Shown here: positions 31,795 to 40,134 of the stretch, one piece after another
How positions within the stretch are numbered: the stretch's first letter is position 1
Layout: every line of letters starts with the position of its first letter
NCBI RefSeq assembly: GCF_015602705.1
Contig: NZ_CP059081.1
Coordinates: 1,931,702 to 1,995,701 of the forward strand
Direction of reading: 5' to 3'
Origin: Acinetobacter lwoffii
GTDB lineage: Bacteria; Pseudomonadota; Gammaproteobacteria; Pseudomonadales; Moraxellaceae
DNA length: 64,000 nt
Translations under genes and position numbers: made by a program
The notes under the pieces: model-generated
What the model saw: the letters and a program-made list of their open reading frames with translations, nothing else
Database searches by the model: none
Told to the model about the DNA's origin: nothing

Positions 31795-31826
31795 AAAAAA
31801 GCCAAGGTTTGAATTGGCTTTTTTTA
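31795..31826 (+). terminator. terminator after A1S_2505-family gene
   Basis: AAAAAAGCCAA/TTGGCTTTTTT around an 8-nt loop, followed by TATG. Confidence 0.9.
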
Positions 31827-32021
31827 TGGGCGGCTAAAATATCGAATATGAAATCAATCAGGTCTGGATTTTATTTTGATGGGTATTTACAGAGCTTAAA
31901 TATTTCGTTTGCTTTATTAAGAATAAAATTGAAAGAGATTTGGCTAAATCAGAGTTTTAATTTCTTTTTGTTCGAAAATTAAATCAAATATTGATCACTA
32001 ACTCCCTAAAAAATTCCATAA

Positions 32022-32050
32022 AAAAAGCCATGATTTATCATAGCTTTTTG
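32022..32050 (-). terminator. terminator after small basic protein gene
   Basis: Minus strand AGCTATGA-TAAA-TCATGGCT followed by a T-run; one G-T pair. Confidence 0.75.
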
Positions 32051-32061
32051 AGTCTGATCAA

Positions 32062-32241
32062 TTAGCGTTTGCCCATTGAACGGCGAGTGCCACGTGGTGG
32101 CATCCAGGTACGGTCAGCATAACGCTGTGGTCTTGGTCTTAAATCTTCCAGAACTTCTTCTGCAGCATTTTGCTCTGCCTGTTTGATCGGGAAAGGTAAA
32201 TTAACCAGGGGCTTTCTTTTGGGAGGAGTTTGGGTGCTCAT
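32062..32241 (-). CDS. small basic conserved hypothetical protein
   Basis: 59 aa from ATG 32241 (the frame also opens at 32250). Pro/Arg-rich, with WMPPRGTRRSMGKR at the end. Probably disordered and cytoplasmic. It has its own terminator, which supports a real gene. Function unknown. Confidence 0.6.
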   Translation of the reverse strand: MSTQTPPKRKPLVNLPFPIKQAEQNAAEEVLEDLRPRPQRYADRTWMPPRGTRRSMGKR

Positions 32242-32250
32242 GTGATTCAC

Positions 32251-32691
32251 TCAATAATATATGCAGCTATTGTACAAAAAAACTCAGTCGACTGGGTAGC
32301 AGGATCTTGGATAAATTCATATGCTTTTGTTTTTGAAAAATAAAAAATGATCCCGTGATGGTAAATGCTTGAATCAATGCAGCCTAAAATTTACCTAAAC
32401 TCTTCTCTATATCTTCCATGATAAAAATTCATAGGATTGAAATTTTAACGCTCTCAAGAGTAAATTTTCTTCACTTTTATACTTAAGCTAGTCAGGTAAA
32501 AATAATGATTTTTACACACTATGCATTTCTCAAAACTCAAGAGATATCAACAAAAAATATACAGAAGTTACCAATCTCAACCCTCGCTTAACTTTTGATC
32601 TATTGTTCTATAACTGATTTTTTTAAGGCAATTCACATAATTAGTTAACTAGAAAAACGAATAAACAAACTGGACATGGAGTTCCAAATCA
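32251..32691. other. intergenic region upstream of OmpW-like gene
   Basis: 441 bp, AT-rich, with no convincing gene. It must hold the divergent promoters of the small basic protein and the OmpW-like porin. No clear operator or RNA seen. Confidence 0.4.
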
Positions 32692-33789
32692 ATGAAAACA
32701 TTGCTGGCATGTATGGCAGGCCTAGCCACTTTACCTATGGTCGCGCATGCAGATTCCCCTTATTTTAGCTTGCAAGATGGAGATGGCTTTAAGCGCTTTT
32801 CGGTATCGGTCGGTACATTGCATGTGATGCCGCAAGGCAAGGCCCAGCCCTTTAAAGTGAATACTGCTGTCAAAGAAGGTGAAACATCACAAGTAGGTGA
32901 TATCTCAATTGACTCTGTGAAAAATAATCTTGATCCAGACATGGATCCAAACCTTTCCTCTGTTTTTGTTAATATTCTGGATCGACTTGGTACAGAAACA
33001 CTGCCTGCAGCGCTCAGTGGGCGAGCTGAAATTTATGGACTGGAAAGCTGGAATAATCCTGGTACTGGCCTGGAAGCGGATGATGTCACCACTTTAGGCA
33101 TTATGACCAATTACTATTTTACCGATAATATTTCTTTTGAAATGAAAGCCGGCATTCCACCTAAAGTAGACTTGCAAGGCAGTGGTAAAATTTATGCTCC
33201 TTTCTCTGCGCTTGCGACTCCAAGTCTTGATTTGATTCCACAAATTCCAGGTGGAATTGATTTACCCGGCATTGAATTAAAAAATGATATTCTCATTACT
33301 GATCTGGAAGCTTATGGGCCGGCCGCCTCTGCCCGCGCCTGGACACCTGCCTTTGAATTCCAGTATCACTTTGGTAAAACAGGGATCAATAAATTCCGGC
33401 CTTATGTCGGCTTAGGTGTGATGTATGCCTATTTCAATGAACTGGAAATTAACTCACGTACCGAGCAGGACCTGATTGCTGCCGGACATATGATTGCCAA
33501 CATTAAACGAAACAAAGCAGGTGCTTCTCTAGATGGTACGCCAAATGAAGGGGCCGATCCAAAAGTCAAACTTGAAGCATCCGATGCTTTCGCGCCCGTG
33601 GCCACGGTCGGCTTTAGCTATGACTTTAATGACACCTGGTTTGCTGTAGGTTCAGTCTCTTATGCACATCTAAAAAATGACACGACAATTACAGTGACAG
33701 ATGCAAATCTAGGTGAACTGATTCGCTCTAAAGCCGATATCGAAGTCAATCCGATTCTGGCCTATGCCGGGATTGGGATGCGTTTCTAA
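32692..33789 (+). CDS. OmpW-family outer-membrane beta-barrel protein
   Basis: 365 aa. Signal peptide 1-20 (ends AHA-DSP). Beta-strand pattern throughout, with FEFQYHFGKTGINKFRPYVGLGVMYAYF typical of OmpW, and the final strand ends IGMRF with the terminal Phe needed by the Bam machine. Longer than E. coli OmpW (212), because of inserts around residues 50-110 and 160-215. Likely a channel for hydrophobic compounds. Confidence 0.82.
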   Translation: MKTLLACMAGLATLPMVAHADSPYFSLQDGDGFKRFSVSVGTLHVMPQGKAQPFKVNTAVKEGETSQVGDISIDSVKNNLDPDMDPNLSSVFVNILDRLGTETLPAALSGRAEIYGLESWNNPGTGLEADDVTTLGIMTNYYFTDNISFEMKAGIPPKVDLQGSGKIYAPFSALATPSLDLIPQIPGGIDLPGIELKNDILITDLEAYGPAASARAWTPAFEFQYHFGKTGINKFRPYVGLGVMYAYFNELEINSRTEQDLIAAGHMIANIKRNKAGASLDGTPNEGADPKVKLEASDAFAPVATVGFSYDFNDTWFAVGSVSYAHLKNDTTITVTDANLGELIRSKADIEVNPILAYAGIGMRF

Positions 33790-33811
33790 GCTCAATATCC
33801 GATTTTTAATT

Positions 33812-33834
33812 AAAACGGCTTCGGCCGTTTTTTT
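33812..33834 (+). terminator. terminator after OmpW-like gene
   Basis: AAAACGGC-TTCG-GCCGTTTT with a UUCG tetraloop and T-run. Confidence 0.95.
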
Positions 33835-33945
33835 AGGCTTAATATATTAATAAAAAAAATTTATCTTTTGATCAATATTTATTTAATCGCCTCTATTGCT
33901 TGAATCGAATACTATACATATCAACTTTATAGGCATGAATGACGT

Positions 33946-35160
33946 ATGGCTGACAGTCAATTTTCCAAAGCTCTTATTTTTATGCTGATTGGCTCTGCCA
34001 TCATTCTGGCACTGTCATTGGGTGTACGTCACGCATTTGGCTTGTATCTGGTGCCGATGAGCGAAGAATTTGGCTGGGGTCATAATGTTTTTAGCCTGGC
34101 CATTGCCATGCAAAACCTGATCTGGGGTGCAGTTCAGCCGATTACCGGGGCATTTGCCGATAAATATGGCAGCAAGATTGTGGTGGCTGTAGGCGGCGCT
34201 TTATATGCCATCGGTCTACTCTTGATGGCAGTTAGCTCAACCGGATTATTGCTTAATCTGAGTGTCGGCCTGATTCTGGGTCTCGCCCTGTCAGCCACCT
34301 CATTTCCGGTATTATTGTCTGCGGTCGGGCGTGCGGCACCACCAGAAAAACGCAGTCTGGCCATGGGTATTGCCAGTGCAGCCGGGTCTTTTGGTCAGTT
34401 TATTATGCTGCCTTCGACCCTGCTGCTATTACAGAATGTCGGGTGGTCAGCGGCGCTGGTGGTCAGTGCCATTTTAATTGCACTGATTGTGCCATTGGCT
34501 TGGATGCTGAAAGCACCGATGTATGTTAATCCCAACGCAGCCTCTACCCCCAATAAAGTCTCACTGAGTTTTAAACAGATTCTGGTGATAGTGAAAAATC
34601 ATAAACCCTTCTGGTTTCTGTCCATGGGTTTTTTTGTCTGTGGTTTTCAAGTAGTTTTTATTGGCATCCACCTGCCGGGCTATCTGATTGATCATGGCTT
34701 TAATGCCACAACCGGTACGATTTTCTTAGCCTTAGTGGGTCTGTTTAATGTGCTAGGCACCTATACCGCCGGCTGGCTCGGTGGAAAATATTCCAAACCG
34801 CATCTGCTAATGGGATTATATGCCTTGCGTGGAATTGCGATTATTGCCTTTCTCATGCTGCCTCTCAGCACATGGACAGTCTATAGCTTTGGTGTCATTA
34901 TGGGACTACTCTGGTTATCGACCGTTCCGCTGACCAATGGTATTGTGGCGAATATGTTCGGGGTGAAATATCTGACCATGCTCAGTGGCATTGTGTTCTT
35001 TACCCATCAGGTTGGCTCGTTTTTCGGTGGCTGGCTCGGTGGAGTCAACCATGATTTGAGCGGCAATTATAATGCGGTGTGGATGCTATCAATTGTCCTC
35101 AGCATTTTGGGGGTACTGGTGCATTTCTGGGTCAATGAGGAGCAAATCGTCCATGACTGA
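33946..35160 (+). CDS. MFS transporter (oxalate/formate-antiporter-like)
   Basis: 404 aa, twelve membrane segments. Loop 2-3 motif GAFADKYGSKIV; GVRHAFGLYLVPMSEEFGWG near the N terminus is typical of monocarboxylate/OxlT-like carriers. Overlaps a 44-codon membrane-peptide gene by 8 nt. The TauD-type dioxygenase gene lies next, so it may import that enzyme's substrate (inference). Confidence 0.85.
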   Translation: MADSQFSKALIFMLIGSAIILALSLGVRHAFGLYLVPMSEEFGWGHNVFSLAIAMQNLIWGAVQPITGAFADKYGSKIVVAVGGALYAIGLLLMAVSSTGLLLNLSVGLILGLALSATSFPVLLSAVGRAAPPEKRSLAMGIASAAGSFGQFIMLPSTLLLLQNVGWSAALVVSAILIALIVPLAWMLKAPMYVNPNAASTPNKVSLSFKQILVIVKNHKPFWFLSMGFFVCGFQVVFIGIHLPGYLIDHGFNATTGTIFLALVGLFNVLGTYTAGWLGGKYSKPHLLMGLYALRGIAIIAFLMLPLSTWTVYSFGVIMGLLWLSTVPLTNGIVANMFGVKYLTMLSGIVFFTHQVGSFFGGWLGGVNHDLSGNYNAVWMLSIVLSILGVLVHFWVNEEQIVHD

Positions 35161-35287
35161 TTCTCTGCTGAAACTCAAACTTTCGATTGCTGTGGCAATC
35201 CTGCTTTTACTGGCTTTGTCGATTGGACTGTGGTTTCAGACCCCTGAGCTGTTTGAGTATTTTAATCAGGCTTTCTGCGCACACTAA
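35153..35287 (+). CDS. 44-aa single-pass membrane peptide coupled to MFS gene
   Basis: ATG 35153 lies inside the last codons of the MFS gene (ATGACTGA, 8-nt overlap), with GAGG about 13 nt upstream. The product is MTDSLLKLKLS, then one hydrophobic helix (IAVAILLLLALSIGLWF), then a short tail ending FCAH. Overlap, RBS and composition suggest a real accessory subunit or small regulator of the transporter; I know no named family. Confidence 0.6.
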   Translation: MTDSLLKLKLSIAVAILLLLALSIGLWFQTPELFEYFNQAFCAH

Positions 35288-35465
35288 ACTGCTGAAATAT
35301 CCTCAGCAGAAAATGCGCAATCCATCGCACAATAAGTTAAATGTTTTAAAATCAATTGAATAATAAAAATATAATATTATTCATAAACTTATCATTTCTT
35401 TTGATTTTATTTCAGTCCGGAATTTTCTTAGATTTTGATCAACAAGAAAATTCTGAGACTTGATA

Positions 35466-36431
35466 ATGACCAGCTTAACCCAACTTTCACAAGCGATTCA
35501 TGATGCTCCACGCTGGCATCAGCAAGATCAATTTCAACATCCGGCTGAAATCAAGATTGTACCGCAAACCGGTCAGGCCTTAGGCGCAGTGGTCTATGGC
35601 TTGGATGCCCGTAAAGCCCAATCATCCAAAACCATTTTAAAGTTAAAACAGGCGCTGGCCGAGCATCTGATTTTGATCTTTAAGCAGCAAAGTCTGGATG
35701 ATTTACAGTATCTGGCGTTTTCAACTTATTTCGGTTCCATTTTCCGTCCCGGTGCAGATACACCGGTACTGGCTGCGCAGTCCGATAGCGGTGTTCCACC
35801 CGATGTCGTGCCGGTTTCCAATGCTGTTGGTCAGGGAGATTACACCGGGCATGGTGAACTGACTCCACATGCCGATCATCAATGGACGCCCTTACCTTCT
35901 TTTGGTTCCCTTCTGTATGCCATTGAACTGCCTCAGGACGGCGGACAGACCAGCTGGATCAATACCATTAAAGCTTATGATGCACTCGATGAAGCAACCA
36001 AGGTAGAGATCGATCAGCTGCAACTGATTACTTATAACCCTTTTGTGCGCCATCAAAAAACTAAAGATCAGGCTGTTGATCAAGGTTACGGTAATAGTCC
36101 GCTGTATCGCTTTAAAGATCAGCCCATATTAAGTCATGCCTATCCGCACCCACTGGTGCGGACCCATCCTGAATCTGGCCGTAAAGCGCTTTGGTTAAAC
36201 ACGCATACCGAGGTCGAGCTGGTCAATTATGATGATCAGGCTGGCAGTCAACTGATCGAAAAATTACGTGAGCATATTTCAAAACCTGAGTTCGCTTATG
36301 AACATCATTGGGAAGTGGGCGATATCGTGTTCTGGGACAATCAGGTGACTTTGCACTCACGCCGTCCATTCCCGGCGGATCAGCGCCGTTTATTGAAACG
36401 CATCAGTCTGGCCGGTAGCCGCCCATTTTAA
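35466..36431 (+). CDS. TauD/TfdA-family 2-oxoglutarate-dependent dioxygenase
   Basis: 321 aa from ATG 35466 (TTG 35460 also opens the frame). Fe(II) ligands: His and Asp of TPHADHQWT and the distal His of VTLHSRRPF; the Arg of RRLLKRISLAG probably holds 2-oxoglutarate. Family members hydroxylate sulfonates, phenoxyacetates or other small acids; the substrate is not predictable here. Follows the MFS gene and its small partner, perhaps one catabolic unit. Confidence 0.85.
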   Translation: MTSLTQLSQAIHDAPRWHQQDQFQHPAEIKIVPQTGQALGAVVYGLDARKAQSSKTILKLKQALAEHLILIFKQQSLDDLQYLAFSTYFGSIFRPGADTPVLAAQSDSGVPPDVVPVSNAVGQGDYTGHGELTPHADHQWTPLPSFGSLLYAIELPQDGGQTSWINTIKAYDALDEATKVEIDQLQLITYNPFVRHQKTKDQAVDQGYGNSPLYRFKDQPILSHAYPHPLVRTHPESGRKALWLNTHTEVELVNYDDQAGSQLIEKLREHISKPEFAYEHHWEVGDIVFWDNQVTLHSRRPFPADQRRLLKRISLAGSRPF

Positions 36432-36710
36432 AAAACCAGAAAATCCGAATAATAAGAAAGGACATTACAACCTTCGATAATAATGACTCATATTTAAATC
36501 CTGTACCATTGAGACTTTGACCGCCTCAATGGTTTTTTATTTTTTCAAACAATCAACATCCTTGGTTCTGAATATAAATATGGAAGTAAATCCTTTAACA
36601 AAACAAAGTGCCTGTTTACTTTTCCTCACCTAATCTGCCTAGTGTATTTTCCTTTTTCTGCTTAGCGTATTAGAAAATCAGCAATAAACCTATGGAAAGA
36701 GGAAACGACA

Positions 36711-37040
36711 ATGAATCAGCTTCAATTTTCAGATTGTGTTCAAACCTGTATGAACTGTTCCCTGGCATGCGCTAACTGTGCCAGTGCCTGTCTTAAAGAA
36801 GAAGATTTAGACATGATGCGGGAATGTATCCAGCGCTGTCTGGATTGTGCAGATATCTGTCAGCTGTGTGCCCGTATGGAACAAAAGCAGTCTCCATTCA
36901 TGCATGAGATATGTGAACTTTGCGCCAAAGCATGTGACTACTGTGCAGAAGAATGTGGCAAGCACCAACATGAACATTGTCAGCAATGTGCCGAAGCATG
37001 CCGCCGCTGTGCTGAAGAATGCCGAAAAATGGCTGCTTAA
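36711..37040 (+). CDS. four-helix-bundle copper-storage protein, Csp3-like
   Basis: 109 aa with 21 cysteines, mostly spaced CxxC or CxxxC along helices (CMNCSLACANCASAC, CQQCAEACRRCAEEC). This is the DUF326/Csp pattern in which thiolates inside a four-helix bundle bind many Cu(I) ions. No Tat or Sec signal, so it is cytosolic like Csp3 rather than Csp1. Good RBS (AGAGGAAAC). No CueR operator was recognised upstream. Confidence 0.88.
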   Translation: MNQLQFSDCVQTCMNCSLACANCASACLKEEDLDMMRECIQRCLDCADICQLCARMEQKQSPFMHEICELCAKACDYCAEECGKHQHEHCQQCAEACRRCAEECRKMAA

Positions 37041-37083
37041 AAATTCAATTTGATCAACTTGACTGACTTAATCAATTCCAATA

Positions 37084-37116
37084 AAAAAACCGCAAGTGAA
37101 GACTTGCGGTTTTTCT
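37084..37116. terminator. bidirectional terminator between csp and sthA
   Basis: AAAACCGCAAGT-GAAG-ACTTGCGGTTTT with A- and T-runs. Confidence 0.93.
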
Positions 37117-37136
37117 GTCTAAGTCAAATATCTCAC

Positions 37137-38552
37137 TTAGAATAAACGGTTCATACCATTCAGTGTCGCTACACGATACGCTTCCGCCATGGTCGGATAG
37201 TTAAACGTGGTTTCTACAAAGTACTTGATCGTATTATTCGGGCTGTTCATGACCGCCTGACCAATATGGATAATTTCAGAGGCATTGTTACCGAAGCAAT
37301 GTACACCCAAAACTTCTAGCGTTTCGCGATGGAACAGAATCTTTAATTCGCCCATGGTATCACCGGTAATCTGTGCACGTGCCAAATGACGGAATGATGC
37401 CTGACCGACTTCATACGGAATCTTTTCTTCAGTCAGCTGCTGTTCAGTCTTACCAATCGAAGAAATCTCAGGAATGGTATAAATCCCGGTTGGAATATCA
37501 GTCACCGGTGCAACGTCTTTCTCGCCGCTCATGTTGGCACCCGCGCAACGACCTTGGTCATAGGCAGCAGAGGCTAGCGAAGGCCAGCCGATCACATCAC
37601 CGGCAGCATAGATATTTTCAACTTCAGTCTGATATTGATCATTCACAGTCAATTGACCACGGCTGTTCGGTTTCAGGCCAACATTTTCAAGACCTAGACC
37701 ATCGGTATTGCCTGAACGGCCATTACACCACAAAATCGCGTCGGCTTTAATTTTCTTGCCGCTTTGCGTGTGCATCACCACATGGTCGTCAAATGTTTCT
37801 AAAAAGTCGATCTGTTCATTATGACGAATCAGCACACCCTGTTCACGCAAGTGATAAGACAGCGCATCAGAGATTTCATCATCCAGATAGCTTAAAAGTT
37901 TGTGTTGGGTGTTGATCAGGTCAACTTTATGTCCCAAACCAATAAAGATCGAGGCATATTCACAACCGATTACACCTGCACCATAAATAATGATTTTCTG
38001 GATGGAATAGTCCAGATCCAGAATTTTGTCTGAATCAAATACACGTGGATGATTAAAATCAAGAATGTCTGGACGATATGGACGCGAGCCGCTGGCAATG
38101 ACCAGTTGCTTAAACATCAGCGTTTCTTTAATGCCATCTGGGTTAAATACAAAAATGGTATTTTGATCCTGAATGTAGGCACGACCATGATAAATATCAA
38201 TTTTATTGCGGTCGTAGAAACGTGAATGTGTATCTACTTGTTGTTGAATAACTTTATGTGCATGACGCAACACTTGCTTCATAGTGAACTGCTTCCAGTC
38301 CCCAACTTTTTGAAACAGTGGATCACGTTGATAACGGATAATACTGGATACTGTTTGACGCAATGCTTTACTTGGAATCGTACCGACATGGGTACAGTTA
38401 CCACCCAGCTGTTCACGCATCTCAACGATTGCAACACGCTTACCAGATTTGGCAAGTTTCATTGCCGCGCCTTCGCCCGCAGGGCCCGAACCTAGAACTA
38501 CCGCATCATATTTAACGAAAGTCCCACTAACGACCTCTTTTTTACGTGGCAT
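37137..38552 (-). CDS. sthA: soluble pyridine nucleotide transhydrogenase
   Basis: 471 aa FAD flavoprotein. FAD-binding [29 protein letters not shown] has a single cysteine instead of the redox CxxxxC of lipoamide dehydrogenases, the hallmark of SthA. NAD-binding [17 protein letters not shown]; the C-terminal dimer domain is present. Converts NADPH and NAD to NADP and NADH to balance pools. Confidence 0.96.
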   Translation of the reverse strand: MPRKKEVVSGTFVKYDAVVLGSGPAGEGAAMKLAKSGKRVAIVEMREQLGGNCTHVGTIPSKALRQTVSSIIRYQRDPLFQKVGDWKQFTMKQVLRHAHKVIQQQVDTHSRFYDRNKIDIYHGRAYIQDQNTIFVFNPDGIKETLMFKQLVIASGSRPYRPDILDFNHPRVFDSDKILDLDYSIQKIIIYGAGVIGCEYASIFIGLGHKVDLINTQHKLLSYLDDEISDALSYHLREQGVLIRHNEQIDFLETFDDHVVMHTQSGKKIKADAILWCNGRSGNTDGLGLENVGLKPNSRGQLTVNDQYQTEVENIYAAGDVIGWPSLASAAYDQGRCAGANMSGEKDVAPVTDIPTGIYTIPEISSIGKTEQQLTEEKIPYEVGQASFRHLARAQITGDTMGELKILFHRETLEVLGVHCFGNNASEIIHIGQAVMNSPNNTIKYFVETTFNYPTMAEAYRVATLNGMNRLF

Positions 38553-38765
38553 TCAACGCTCCTCAAAATTAAAAAATTCACTTTAATCTACACTCTTATT
38601 ATGACGTAAATCCTGTTGATTTGGTGTATTTAACTCACATATATTGCTTGATAAGAACATTTTTTAAATGAATACCCCTTTTTGCCCTATTTAGAACGAA
38701 GTCCGTTATAATAACTGCGCTATCTTTGAGTATCTCCCCCTTCAAAAACAGTGGAAAAGTTGAAT

Positions 38766-39779
38766 ATGTCTGAAAACCGTAAACCTGAACAGGGCGTCAA
38801 ACTTCGCGGTGCGGAAAAAGTTGCCCGCATTCCTGTAAAAGTTGTTCCTACGGTTGAAACGCCACGCAAGCCGGACTGGATCCGGGTAAAAATGGCGGCA
38901 CCTGAAGAAGTTCAACGCATTAAAACCACACTACGTCAGCAAAAATTACATACGGTGTGCGAAGAAGCCGCCTGTCCAAACCTGCCTGAATGTTTTGGTG
39001 GCGGTACTGCGACCTTTATGATTATGGGTGATATCTGTACCCGTCGCTGTCCATTCTGTGATGTGGCTCATGGCCGTCCAAATGCACTGGATGCAGATGA
39101 ACCGCGTCATATGGCAGAAACTATTGCCAACCTGGGTTTGAAATATGCGGTAATCACTTCGGTAGACCGTGATGATTTACTGGATGGCGGTGCACAGCAT
39201 TTTGTCGATTGTATTAAAGAAGCACGTGCTCTAAGCCCAAATACCTTACTCGAAATTCTGGTGCCGGACTTCCGTGGCCGTATGGATATCGCGCTGCGTA
39301 TCATGACTGAATGTCCGCCAGATGTGTTTAACCACAATATCGAAACTGTACCGCGTTTATATAAAGCCATGCGTCCAGGTTCTGACTATCAGCACTCTTT
39401 AAACCTGCTAAAAATGTTTAAAGAATACTGCCCGGACGTACCAACCAAATGTGGTCTCATGGTCGGTATTGGTGAAACTGAAGAAGAAGTGCTTGCTCTG
39501 CTTGATGATTTACATGCGCATGGCGTGGATTATGTGACGATTGGTCAGTATTTGCAGCCTTCAAAAGAACATGCAGCGATTGACCGCTTCGTAACACCTG
39601 AAGAATTCGAGCGTTATACCGAACATGGCCAAAAACTGGGCTTCCGTAATATCTGGGCAGCACCAATGGTTCGTTCAAGCTACTTTGCCGACCGCCAATA
39701 CTACGGCGAACCTGTACCAGCAGTGCGTCGTAAAGTGGATCCTGCCAAAAAAATTGCAGTTCAGGCCATTGAAGCTTAA
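38766..39779 (+). CDS. lipA: lipoyl synthase
   Basis: 337 aa from ATG 38766 (a GTG at 38751 adds five residues). Auxiliary 4Fe-4S cysteines [12 protein letters not shown] and radical-[11 protein letters not shown], both needed to insert two sulfurs into octanoyl groups on E2 and GcvH proteins. A possible -10 TATAAT lies at 38707-38712. Strong terminator follows. Confidence 0.97.
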   Translation: MSENRKPEQGVKLRGAEKVARIPVKVVPTVETPRKPDWIRVKMAAPEEVQRIKTTLRQQKLHTVCEEAACPNLPECFGGGTATFMIMGDICTRRCPFCDVAHGRPNALDADEPRHMAETIANLGLKYAVITSVDRDDLLDGGAQHFVDCIKEARALSPNTLLEILVPDFRGRMDIALRIMTECPPDVFNHNIETVPRLYKAMRPGSDYQHSLNLLKMFKEYCPDVPTKCGLMVGIGETEEEVLALLDDLHAHGVDYVTIGQYLQPSKEHAAIDRFVTPEEFERYTEHGQKLGFRNIWAAPMVRSSYFADRQYYGEPVPAVRRKVDPAKKIAVQAIEA

Positions 39780-39800
39780 TCCTGTTTAAACTAATGAAAT

Positions 39801-39831
39801 AAAAGCCCTCTCTTGTAGAGGGCTTTTTTAT
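39801..39831 (+). terminator. terminator after lipA
   Basis: AAAAGCCCTCT-CTTGT-AGAGGGCTTTT and T-run. Confidence 0.94.
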
Positions 39832-39967
39832 CTCTTCAATTTAAATCTTTACTGAGTGTTAAACCCCATTTTTTATTTTAGATAAGATTAAGTCATTACT
39901 TATCTTCACATTTCTTTGCGCGTTCTCACTTGAAGACTGAGCATTTTTCAAACAATCTCAAAAATAG

Positions 39968-40132
39968 ATGAAAGATTTAAAAATATCGTTGCAAGACTTG
40001 AAAACGATCATTCTCACACGTGCAATGCTGAACCTGTCCGATCCTCAAGCGACAAAAAAAATGAATGAACTGTGACAAAAATTCTATGAGATCTCGGCAC
40101 AGGCAGCGTTGTATAAATCTGGAGAACTATAA
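39968..40132 (+). pseudogene. 54-codon frame interrupted by one TGA, directly upstream of fadE
   Basis: ATG 39968 opens MKDLKISLQDLKTIILTRAM... to a TGA at 40073-40075; the same frame then continues QKFYEISAQAALYKSGEL to a TAA at 40130-40132, two bases before the fadE ATG. The protein-like composition on both sides suggests one small helical protein broken by a nonsense change (TGG to TGA would restore Trp). No strong RBS before 39968. The rest of 39832-40134 is AT-rich and empty. Confidence 0.4.
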
Positions 40133-40134
40133 CA

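Noticed and set aside
31701..31982. 93-aa plus frame after the A1S_2505-family gene
   Set aside because: Begins inside that gene out of frame and runs through its terminator.
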